Assembly (NCBI GenBank): GCA_023228745.1
Contig: JALOAP010000241.1
Span: 1-5,376 of the forward strand
Source: Dehalococcoidia bacterium
GTDB lineage: Bacteria > Chloroflexota > Dehalococcoidia > Tepidiformales > Tepidiformaceae
Length of the DNA stretch: 5,376 nt
Direction: 5' to 3'
Shown: positions 1 through 5,376 of the stretch, in pieces
Layout: every line of letters starts with the position of its first letter
Position numbering within the stretch: position 1 is the first letter of the stretch
Translations under genes and position numbers: made by a program
The notes under the pieces: model-generated
Databases searched by the model: none
What the model saw: the letters and a program-made list of their open reading frames with translations, nothing else
What the model was told of the DNA's origin: nothing

Positions 1-1
1 C

Positions 2-955
2 GTCGACCCCTTTCTTGCCGCCCAGCAGGCCGGCGGCAGCGTCATCTCCGATGGAAATGTGCGGCTCTATGTCGGGCTCTCCCTCGCCCGGGTCGTCGCC
101 TCAAGCGAGCCGTGGTACCCGTTGCTCGGGACGCTCGGATTTCTCGGCGCGCTCGTGTCGCTCGCGATGCGGCGCTACTACCTGGTTGGATGGTGGCTCG
201 CGGTCATTGTGCTCGACCCGCGCGCCTTCCCGACGCTCGCCACGCTGCCGGTGTCGTTGCTTGCGGGCATTGCGGTCGCGGAAGTGCTGGTGCCGGTGCT
301 GCGCCGCTTCGCCCCACCGCCGGATGCACCGGGCGGGACGTCCGACGGTGGGAACGGCCGGCTGCGCGCGCTGCCGATGGAGTTCGCCCGGCTGGCGAAG
401 TCGCCCGCGATGGTGGTTGCCGGCATCCTGCTGGTGTTCGCCATCACTGGCGCGCTGGTGACGAAGCCCGGCCTGGCCGGCGAAGGCTACTATCTCAAGC
501 CGCTCTCCGGCAGCGAGCGGGAGGCCATGACGTGGATCGCTGAGAACACGGACCCCTCCGCCCGCGTCCTGGTGGTTCCGCGCGGAAGCTGGGAGATGGA
601 TAAGGAAGGCGAGTGGTTCCCGGTGCTGGCAGGCCGGGTTAGCGTCGCGACCGTCCAGGGGTTCGAATGGATCTCCGGCGAGGGCTACCGGGATCGCCAG
701 GACCTCTATTGGGACGCCTACGAATGCGGCTTCCGGACAACGAGCTGCCTCGACCAGTGGATGCGGGATTATCCCGAGGCCGTGTTCACGCACGTCTATG
801 TTCCCCGGTTCGAAGGCGTGCAGTGCTGTTCGACCCTCACACAGTCGCTGAACCAGGATTCGCGCTACACACGCGTCTACAACGACGACGGTGGAACGAT
901 TTGGGAGCTGCGACCCTGGGTCACCGAGCGCCAGGCGGTAAAGCCTCGCCGGTGA
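2..955 (+). CDS. C-terminal part of a polytopic membrane protein (5' end outside window)
   Basis: The frame is open from the left edge to a TGA at 953-955, giving 317 residues with no convincing start inside the window; the GTG at 59 lies mid-frame and is unlikely to be the start. Numbering from the edge, hydrophobic segments lie near residues 40-56, 58-71, 78-100 and 135-152. A Pro/Gly-rich loop (about 104-120) separates the third and fourth. After the last segment comes a soluble domain of about 160 residues. It opens with SEREAMTWIAENTDPSARVL, a pattern often seen after the last membrane helix of GT-C-like or other large envelope membrane proteins, where the tail is usually extracytoplasmic. 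Four cysteines (242, 249, 275, 276) in this tail could form disulfides if it faces outward. I cannot assign a reaction: the N-terminal part that would carry catalytic motifs is missing. A GT-C/GT39-like glycosyltransferase or a related uncharacterised membrane protein is possible. It converges on moaA with a 7-base gap. Confidence 0.8.
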   Translation, partial: VDPFLAAQQAGGSVISDGNVRLYVGLSLARVVASSEPWYPLLGTLGFLGALVSLAMRRYYLVGWWLAVIVLDPRAFPTLATLPVSLLAGIAVAEVLVPVLRRFAPPPDAPGGTSDGGNGRLRALPMEFARLAKSPAMVVAGILLVFAITGALVTKPGLAGEGYYLKPLSGSEREAMTWIAENTDPSARVLVVPRGSWEMDKEGEWFPVLAGRVSVATVQGFEWISGEGYRDRQDLYWDAYECGFRTTSCLDQWMRDYPEAVFTHVYVPRFEGVQCCSTLTQSLNQDSRYTRVYNDDGGTIWELRPWVTERQAVKPRR

Positions 956-962
956 CTCGCGC

Positions 963-1970
963 CTAACCGCCGATGTGCGACATCTCCACGCGCTCCAGCG
1001 GGACCGTGGCCTCGGTACGGATCTCCGAGTAGCGGTCTGCGCGGACACGCCAGACCTTGCCGATAGCCTCTCCGAGCTCTGCGTCGGTGGCCCCCCGCCG
1101 GATGAGCGAGCGGATATCGAAACCACGCGCGGCGAAGAGGCAGGTGAAGAGTTCGCCCTCGGGTGAGAGGCGAATGCGGGTGCAGTCGCCGCAGAACGGT
1201 TGCGTGATTGAGCTGATGACGCCGATTTCGCCGCTCCCGTCGACGTAGCGCCAGCGCTTCGCCACTTCGCCCCGGTAGTTCGGGGTGGCTGGCTCGATGG
1301 GCAGCTCGCGGTTGATGCGCTCGATGATCTCCTTCGCCGGGACGACGCGCTCCATGTTCCAGCCGTTCGTATTCCCCACATCCATGAACTCGATGAAGCG
1401 CAGGATCTTGCCCGTACCCTTGAAGTGGCGCGCGAGTTCGACAATCGTGTGGTCGTTTACACCCCGCTCGACAACGGCGTTCACTTTGATGGGGTGAAGG
1501 CCCGCTTCGTCGGCCGCCGCGATTCCGTCGAGCACGGTCTCTACCGGCACGCCGACGTCATTCATCCGCTGGAACACGTCGTTGTCGAGCGAGTCGAGGC
1601 TGACCGTGATGCGCTGCAGCCCGGCATCCTTCAGTGCCCGGGCCTGCCGGCGAAGCAGCGACCCATTTGTCGTCAGGGTCAGGTCCTTCAGCCCGTCAGT
1701 GTCGGCGAGCTGCTGGACGAGCTCTGGGAGATCGCGGCGCACGAGCGGCTCGCCACCGGTCAGGCGGATCTTTTCCACGCCAAGGTTCACGAAGATTCGT
1801 GCGAGCCGGGCGATCTCCTCGTAGCTCAGGAGCTCGTCACGCTGCAGGAAGGCATGGTCCGGCCCGAACACTTCCTTTGGCATGCAATAGGTACAACGGA
1901 AGTTGCAGCGGTCAGTAACCGAGATCCGGAGGTCTCGGAGCGGCCGTTGGAAGCTGTCATAAACCGCCAT
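963..1970 (-). CDS. moaA: GTP 3',8-cyclase MoaA (radical SAM, molybdenum cofactor synthesis)
   Basis: This cytoplasmic enzyme rearranges GTP to 3',8-cyclo-7,8-dihydro-GTP, the first step of molybdenum cofactor synthesis; MoaC then makes cyclic pyranopterin monophosphate. The 335-residue protein has the usual family length. The radical-SAM cluster motif CxxxCxxC is at C22, C26 and C29 (RCNFRCTYC). The glycine motif TGGEPL is at 71-76. RFIEFMDVGNTNGW spans about 191-204. The C-terminal GTP-binding cluster has C260, C263 and C277 (FCGDCTRIRLSP then LFTC). The protein ends in SHIGG; the terminal Gly-Gly is known to be needed for MoaA activity, so the gene looks intact. The ATG at 1968-1970 puts the conserved N-terminus (DSFQRPLRDLRISVTDRCNF) at the expected distance. 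Upstream there is only a weak GGGA before the start, not a strong Shine-Dalgarno. It lies 72 bases behind the hydrolase gene in the same direction. No other molybdenum cofactor gene is in the window. Confidence 0.97.
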   Translation of the reverse strand: MAVYDSFQRPLRDLRISVTDRCNFRCTYCMPKEVFGPDHAFLQRDELLSYEEIARLARIFVNLGVEKIRLTGGEPLVRRDLPELVQQLADTDGLKDLTLTTNGSLLRRQARALKDAGLQRITVSLDSLDNDVFQRMNDVGVPVETVLDGIAAADEAGLHPIKVNAVVERGVNDHTIVELARHFKGTGKILRFIEFMDVGNTNGWNMERVVPAKEIIERINRELPIEPATPNYRGEVAKRWRYVDGSGEIGVISSITQPFCGDCTRIRLSPEGELFTCLFAARGFDIRSLIRRGATDAELGEAIGKVWRVRADRYSEIRTEATVPLERVEMSHIGG

Positions 1971-2042
1971 CGTTGTCCCAGTCTACATGCTTCGAGACCG
2001 CTCCGGATGATCTGCGGCAGATTCCTCAACGAGGTGCAGGGG

Positions 2043-2750
2043 CTACAGGTGCGAGACGACCCACTCCTCTGCCGCGCGGATGACATCGGGGCCGATCTCG
2101 AAGTGTCCCCCGGGGAGCCAACTGATGTCCTTCTCGCCGGGCAGTGCCGCGTAAAGCGCATCGGTCGCCTCCCGCGGGATCAGTTCGTCGCTGAGCTTGC
2201 CGACAATGCGGACCGCCACGGTTTCCAGCCGGGGGACGTCGGAGTCGGCGCCGGAGGCGGGCCCCACCATGCCTCCTTCGCCGACCAGGCAGAACGCTGC
2301 AACCCGGAATCGGCCGTCGCGCGCGACCGCCGGGACGCCGAGCATGCTCCCCATGGAGTACCCGATGTACGCCATGCGCGCCGGGTCCACCGGGTAGTGC
2401 CCCGCGAGCGCGTCGATGACTGCCGTCAGTTCGTTTGCGAACTGGTCCACGATCGCGGGATAGCGCGAGCGGTCGCGAAAGAGGCCCATGGGATCGAAGT
2501 TGGCACGCTCGCCATGGAGTGGTGCGTCGATGCCACCACAGGCCCATCCGCGCTGGGCCCAGCGGAGCGCGACATCGCGGACGAAGTAGTCTTCCTTCGA
2601 ACTCGTCGCAGGGTGTTGCAGAAAGACGAGCGGCAGCGGGCCTTCTTCGCTCGCCGGCAGAATCAGTAACCCGGGGACCGATTCGCCGTTTACCTCGACC
2701 GAGTACCGAATCTCTCGGAGGTCGCCGATGAGCTCTTCACGCACGTGCAT
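2043..2750 (-). CDS. Alpha/beta hydrolase (dienelactone hydrolase / prolyl-oligopeptidase-like esterase)
   Basis: The product is a 235-residue single-domain alpha/beta hydrolase. The nucleophile elbow is GYSMG at 130-134, with Ser132. The likely acid is Asp188 in VGKLSDELIP and the likely base is His216 in LPGGHFEIG; order and spacing fit a complete Ser-Asp-His triad. The N-terminus (IRYSVEVNGESVPGLLILPASEEGPLPLVFLQHP) reads as the paired strands before the core of acyl esterases and dienelactone hydrolases, and GGIDAPLHGER (72-82) is a common motif after strand 4. No signal peptide or membrane segment is visible, so it is probably cytoplasmic. The substrate cannot be read from the sequence; ester hydrolysis is the safest call. 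The ATG start at 2748-2750 has no purine-rich ribosome site in front: the minus strand there reads CCCTCCTGCC. It could be co-transcribed with moaA 72 bases downstream, though no functional link is evident. It diverges from the riboswitch and glycosyltransferase unit. Confidence 0.88.
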   Translation of the reverse strand: MHVREELIGDLREIRYSVEVNGESVPGLLILPASEEGPLPLVFLQHPATSSKEDYFVRDVALRWAQRGWACGGIDAPLHGERANFDPMGLFRDRSRYPAIVDQFANELTAVIDALAGHYPVDPARMAYIGYSMGSMLGVPAVARDGRFRVAAFCLVGEGGMVGPASGADSDVPRLETVAVRIVGKLSDELIPREATDALYAALPGEKDISWLPGGHFEIGPDVIRAAEEWVVSHL

Positions 2751-2867
2751 GGCAGGAGGGTATCAGTGATTTACGGTGCGGTACTGTTCGCGGATCTCCT
2801 CGGCGGGCCTGGCTACCTCCACTCGACATAGCGTAGGGAATTGCAATGGTTTCGTATTAGTCTTTGC

Positions 2868-2896
2868 TTGACTGTGCGGCCGTGAGATCCAATTCT
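2868..2896 (+). promoter_or_regulatory. Candidate sigma-70-type promoter for the riboswitch transcript
   Basis: A TTGACT box at 2868-2873 (five of six matches to TTGACA) is followed after exactly 17 bases by AATTCT at 2891-2896, a weaker -10 with three of six matches. Initiation would fall around 2903, just ahead of the aptamer's first helix. The surrounding stretch (about 2830-2870) is visibly richer in A and T than the flanks, as is usual for promoters in GC-rich genomes. The position agrees well with the riboswitch, but the -10 is poor and the start site is inferred. Confidence 0.45.
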
Positions 2897-2910
2897 GGCG
2901 ATGCGGGCCC

Positions 2911-3060
2911 ACTCGCACGCCTAACCCGCAACGCGGGACGGGGGAACCAGTAATCGGGGCGAATTCGCCTTGGTCCCGGCCATCCACGACCGGCCGGGAT
3001 GATGGTGGAACGGCTATCTCCGGCCGTAGCCCGACAGCTAACCTCGGCGGCGTAGGAAGA
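2911..3060 (+). promoter_or_regulatory. Cyclic di-AMP riboswitch (ydaO/yuaA class)
   Basis: The conserved blocks of the ydaO/yuaA aptamer occur in order. They are GGGGGAACC at 2940-2948, GGGGCGAATTC at 2956-2966 (family pattern GGGGUGAAUC), and CCCGACAGCTAACCTCG at 3030-3046, the family's signature 3' block. The closing helix P1 is ACGCC at 2917-2921 with GGCGT at 3049-3053. Near the 5' side, CCCG at 2925-2928 can pair with CGGG at 2939-2942 directly before GGAACC, as in known members; CCCGC with GCGGG at 2933-2937 is an alternative. Internal hairpins are TCCCGGCC (2974-2981) with GGCCGGGA (2992-2999), and ACGGCT (3010-3015) with GGCCGT (3022-3027, one G-U pair). Known members bind c-di-AMP and usually switch expression off when it is abundant. 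The glycosyltransferase start codon follows 27 bases later on the same strand, so that gene is the evident target. Boundaries are approximate by several bases. Confidence 0.92.
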
Positions 3061-3086
3061 ACCTCCACAAGAGGCATTCTCTCCTC
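3061..3086 (+). promoter_or_regulatory. Putative expression platform and ribosome binding site of the riboswitch
   Basis: The only Shine-Dalgarno-like element before the ATG at 3087 is GAGG at 3071-3074. Its 12-base spacer is longer than optimal. GAGG can pair with CCTC at 3062-3065 (5-base loop), with CCTC at 3083-3086 (8-base loop), or with CCTC at 3042-3045 inside the conserved aptamer block GCTAACCTCG. No strong GC hairpin followed by a run of T is present between aptamer and gene, so a transcription terminator is not visible. The arrangement suggests control of translation initiation, which is an inference from pairing potential only. Confidence 0.45.
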
Positions 3087-4826
3087 ATGGCAGTCCGGGC
3101 AACCCGCCAGCCCTACTCACGTGTCACGACATTCGAGCTGGTCCGGCTCGACATCTCCTCACCAGGCCGCGTCCGGGAGCGATTCTGGAATCTGCTTCCC
3201 CTGGCGCTGTCGCTCACGCTCGTTTCGAGCATCTTCTGGGGACCGTACTGGGCCCCGGGGGTGTTCGCCGTCGCCATGTTCGCGTTCTTCGCGTACTGGC
3301 TCATTCGCTCGTACTCCGTGGTCGGTGCCTGCCTCGTTGGCCTCTTCCACATTCGCCGCTGGAAGCGGACGAACTGGCAGGCGAGATACTGCGAGTGGCT
3401 TCCCGCAAATGCAGATGCCCCCGGCTGGGACTGGCCGCGCCACATGGTGGTCATCCCCAACTACAAGGAGAGCGAGGAGGGCCTCGCGCGCACGCTCGAG
3501 TCGCTCGCCGCGCAGGGCAACGCGCACCAGCTTGTGGTTGTCCTGGCGATGGAGGCACGGGAGCCCGGCGCCCGCGCGAAGGCTTCGCGCCTCCTCATCC
3601 GCTTTCGGGCGCGTTTCGGCGATATGTTCGCCACGCACCACCCGGCGAACCTGCCAAACGAGACACCGGGTAAAGGTTCGAACGAAGCATGGGCCGCTCG
3701 TGAGGCCCACGCGCGGCTGATCGAAGGCGGAGGCGGCGACATCCTGCGCTATACCGTCACAAGCTGCGACGCCGATGCGGTGTTCCACCCAAACCACTTC
3801 GAGGCTCTGAATTACCTGTTCCTGACGCATCCGAACCGCTACCGCGCGTTCTGGCAGCCAACCATCTTTAACTCGAACAACATCTGGGACATCCCCGCAC
3901 CGTTGCGGCTGCCCGACGGCCTCTCCGGGATCAATCGCCTCTCGAACCTTTGTCTGCCCGGGAGCGTCCGTTTCCCCACATCCTGTTACTCCCTGAGCTG
4001 GGAGATGCTGCACCGCGTCGACTACTGGGACGAAGAGGTAATCCCGGAGGACTGGCACCTCTATCTGAAGTGCTCGTTCATGCTCGGCGACAGCGTGCAT
4101 GTAAACCCCATCTTCCTCCCCCTCGGAAATGACTGCGTGCTGACCGATGGGTATTGGAAGACGATCCGGGCGCACTATGCCCAGAGCGTCCGCCACGCCT
4201 GGGGAGCCAGCGACATTCCTTACGCGTGGCGTGCGACCCTCAACCATCGTTCGCCGTTGAGCTGGCGGCGCCGCCTGCTCCTTTCCGGTGCGGTAACGAA
4301 GGTACATTCCCTCTGGATGGCGCAGTGGTATCTCGTCACCCTCGGCGCGCAGCTCCCGTTGCTCATGGCGGCCAAGTGGGGCGCGCCGCTTCCCGGTTGG
4401 TGGGTCGATCGTGCCGTCACCCTGCCGGGCCCGAACTGGCAGCCATGGATGCTGGCGACGGGCGAGTTCTCGGTGGGCTGGTGGGTCTCGCTGACCATCG
4501 TGACGACGATGATTTACTTCTGCCTCTTTCCGCTCCTGGCGCTCATCGCTATCGAATACACCCAGCGGGGCCCGAGGCCCGCGTACGTGAAGTGGCGCCA
4601 CGTGGCGTTGAGCTTCGCGATGTGGCCACTGATGGCCGTAATCACCTTCTTCCTCGCGAGCCTGCCGGCGCTGCACGCGCAGTGGAAGCTGGCACGGGGC
4701 ACGAACCTGGTCTACCGCGTGGCCGAAAAGGGGACCCGAGCCACTGCTGCCGCCGCTGCTGCGGTTCGCGCACGCGCATCAGGCGAGTCGGTGCCGGAGC
4801 CGTTTGGCGTCGCCGGTGGCCGCTGA
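3087..4826 (+). CDS. Membrane-bound GT2-type glycosyltransferase under a c-di-AMP riboswitch
   Basis: The 579-residue protein has the build of a processive-type family 2 glycosyltransferase, which adds sugars from a nucleotide-sugar donor at the inner face of the membrane. Two hydrophobic segments precede the domain (about 35-52 and 57-75), with another short one near 77-88. The GT-A domain begins with HMVVIPNYKESEEGLARTLESL (119-140). The donor/metal motif is CDAD at 227-230, the DxD equivalent. The likely catalytic acidic pair is E321-D322 in EEVIPEDWHLYLK. QSVRHAW at 366-372 stands where processive enzymes carry QxxRW, but with a different spacing (QxxRxxW). C-terminal membrane segments lie near 408-428, 465-490 and 505-528. 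The last 35 residues are Ala/Arg-rich and probably disordered. The ATG at 3087 is the first in-frame start after the riboswitch. The sugar and the product (exopolysaccharide, wall polymer or glycolipid) cannot be told from the sequence. No partner polymer-export gene is visible; the downstream neighbour is convergent and 41 bases away. Confidence 0.9.
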   Translation: MAVRATRQPYSRVTTFELVRLDISSPGRVRERFWNLLPLALSLTLVSSIFWGPYWAPGVFAVAMFAFFAYWLIRSYSVVGACLVGLFHIRRWKRTNWQARYCEWLPANADAPGWDWPRHMVVIPNYKESEEGLARTLESLAAQGNAHQLVVVLAMEAREPGARAKASRLLIRFRARFGDMFATHHPANLPNETPGKGSNEAWAAREAHARLIEGGGGDILRYTVTSCDADAVFHPNHFEALNYLFLTHPNRYRAFWQPTIFNSNNIWDIPAPLRLPDGLSGINRLSNLCLPGSVRFPTSCYSLSWEMLHRVDYWDEEVIPEDWHLYLKCSFMLGDSVHVNPIFLPLGNDCVLTDGYWKTIRAHYAQSVRHAWGASDIPYAWRATLNHRSPLSWRRRLLLSGAVTKVHSLWMAQWYLVTLGAQLPLLMAAKWGAPLPGWWVDRAVTLPGPNWQPWMLATGEFSVGWWVSLTIVTTMIYFCLFPLLALIAIEYTQRGPRPAYVKWRHVALSFAMWPLMAVITFFLASLPALHAQWKLARGTNLVYRVAEKGTRATAAAAAAVRARASGESVPEPFGVAGGR

Positions 4827-4867
4827 CCAGGCAGCAGGGCAGAAACCAAGGGCCGGCGCGTGGGCGA

Positions 4868-5376
4868 TCAGATGCCGGGGCGGGGGGAGTGCGCTGCCTG
4901 CTGCGTTCGCCCCGGGAGCGAGAGCGCACCCGCATCCATTCGGACCATCGCAACCCGCCGCAGGGTGCCGGCGTCCACTTCCATGAGCGCGCCGTTGGTC
5001 CGGGCAGCCTCGCTTACCAGGTGGGCTACGACCTCACAGATGGTCTCCTCGACGCCAATCCCCTCGCGTTGACCCAGGGGTAAGCCAAGGGCCTCTCCAG
5101 GCGGAGGTGCCACGCAGTTCACCATGATGTTGTGGCTCGCTCCTTCCAGGGCGAGTGCGCTGACCATTCCCGCGAGGCCGCTCGCCGCCGTCGCCCGGCC
5201 CAACGGAGGATTGCCTCGCCCCAGGCGCACGCCGGGCGCAATGGTGAGTGCCCGGCCGTACCGCTGCTGGAGAAACAGCGGCCAGGCCTGGGAAAGCAGG
5301 TGGAAGGTGCCGGAAAGGTGCGTTTGTACGGACTGCTCCCACTCATCCCGACTGAGGGGCTCGAGCGACTGTGGGG
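4868..5376 (-). CDS. C-terminal half of an MFE-2-like short-chain dehydrogenase with a degenerate active site (5' end outside window)
   Basis: The minus frame is open from the right edge to a TGA at 4868-4870, giving 168 residues; the Rossmann nucleotide-binding N-terminus is off the window. The fold family is recognisable from LSRDEWEQSVQTHLSGTF (7-24), YGR (39-41), SGLAGMVSALALEGASHNIMVNCVAP (65-90) and NGALMEVDAGTLRRVAMVRMDAGA near the end. The latter resembles the tail of the dehydrogenase domain of peroxisomal-type multifunctional enzyme 2 (HSD17B4), which ends in a pattern like [23 protein letters not shown]. Aligned from YGR to the helix without gaps against that family as I remember it, the catalytic Ser falls on Pro47, Tyr on Arg60 and Lys on Ala64. 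The reading frame is undamaged, so this looks like a maintained non-catalytic paralog or partner subunit rather than a decayed gene. MFE-2-type family members act on 3-hydroxyacyl-CoA; this copy's role is unknown. It converges on the glycosyltransferase with a 41-base gap. Confidence 0.82.
   Translation of the reverse strand, partial: PQSLEPLSRDEWEQSVQTHLSGTFHLLSQAWPLFLQQRYGRALTIAPGVRLGRGNPPLGRATAASGLAGMVSALALEGASHNIMVNCVAPPPGEALGLPLGQREGIGVEETICEVVAHLVSEAARTNGALMEVDAGTLRRVAMVRMDAGALSLPGRTQQAAHSPRPGI

Noticed and set aside
956..962. Possible bidirectional terminator between gene 1 and moaA
   Set aside because: Only seven bases separate the two stop codons and no hairpin with a T run is seen around them.
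1425..2669. A 414-codon open frame on the plus strand spanning moaA and the hydrolase
   Set aside because: It lies antisense to two clearly recognisable genes and crosses their intergenic gap. The product is low-complexity Arg/Ala/Val sequence with no recognisable fold; long antisense frames are expected at this GC content.
2751..2910. Searched for a second riboswitch, a molybdenum cofactor RNA motif or a tRNA upstream of the minus-strand genes
   Set aside because: No conserved blocks or cloverleaf were recognisable on either strand; only AT-richer promoter-like sequence is seen there.
2763..3077. A 104-codon open frame on the minus strand in the intergenic region
   Set aside because: It overlaps the riboswitch on the opposite strand, has no recognisable motif, and the region's sequence is explained by RNA structure and promoter elements.
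3159..4676. A 505-codon open frame on the minus strand antisense to the glycosyltransferase
   Set aside because: Its composition (Arg, Gln, Glu, His, Gly-rich) is that of a reverse-strand shadow, while the plus-strand frame carries conserved GT2 motifs and membrane segments.
4811..4858. Possible terminator between the convergent glycosyltransferase and SDR genes (CGCCGG at 4811-4816 with CCGGCG at 4853-4858)
   Set aside because: The arms are six bases with a 36-base loop, one arm is inside the coding sequence, and there is no T run on either strand; chance pairing is likely in GC-rich DNA.

Overview
The window is GC-rich (roughly 64% by eye), tightly packed bacterial DNA. It holds three complete protein genes, two genes cut by the window edges, and one structured regulatory RNA. 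The MoaA style (DVGNTNGW motif), the edge membrane protein and a GC-rich c-di-AMP riboswitch fit a Chloroflexota-like (perhaps Dehalococcoidia or Tepidiformia) or actinobacterial genome. That placement is an inference from protein flavour, not a proof. I see no mobile element, CRISPR array, tRNA or rRNA.

Layout from left to right. (1) Bases 2-955, plus strand: the C-terminal part of a polytopic membrane protein with an extracytoplasmic-type tail. (2) Bases 963-1970, minus strand: moaA, the radical-SAM GTP 3',8-cyclase of molybdenum cofactor synthesis, complete down to its C-terminal Gly-Gly; it converges on gene 1 with only 7 bases between the stops. (3) Bases 2043-2750, minus strand: an alpha/beta hydrolase with a full Ser-Asp-His triad, upstream of moaA in the same direction. 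(4) Bases 2751-3086: the only long non-coding stretch. It carries a candidate plus-strand promoter and a clear ydaO/yuaA-type cyclic di-AMP riboswitch. (5) Bases 3087-4826, plus strand: a membrane-embedded GT2-type glycosyltransferase placed directly behind the riboswitch. (6) Bases 4868-5376, minus strand, running off the right edge: the C-terminal half of a short-chain dehydrogenase/reductase resembling the MFE-2 (HSD17B4) dehydrogenase domain, in which the catalytic Ser, Tyr and Lys positions all appear to be replaced.

The most interesting unit is the riboswitch plus glycosyltransferase. It suggests that a cell-envelope or exopolysaccharide-type glycosyltransferase is controlled directly by c-di-AMP, a messenger of osmotic and wall homeostasis. 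The sequence between the aptamer and the start codon has no U-rich terminator. It has three CCTC elements able to compete for one GAGG Shine-Dalgarno-like element, which points to control of translation. The second notable item is the apparently catalytically dead SDR at the right edge. The remaining genes look like ordinary chromosomal genes with no evident shared pathway.
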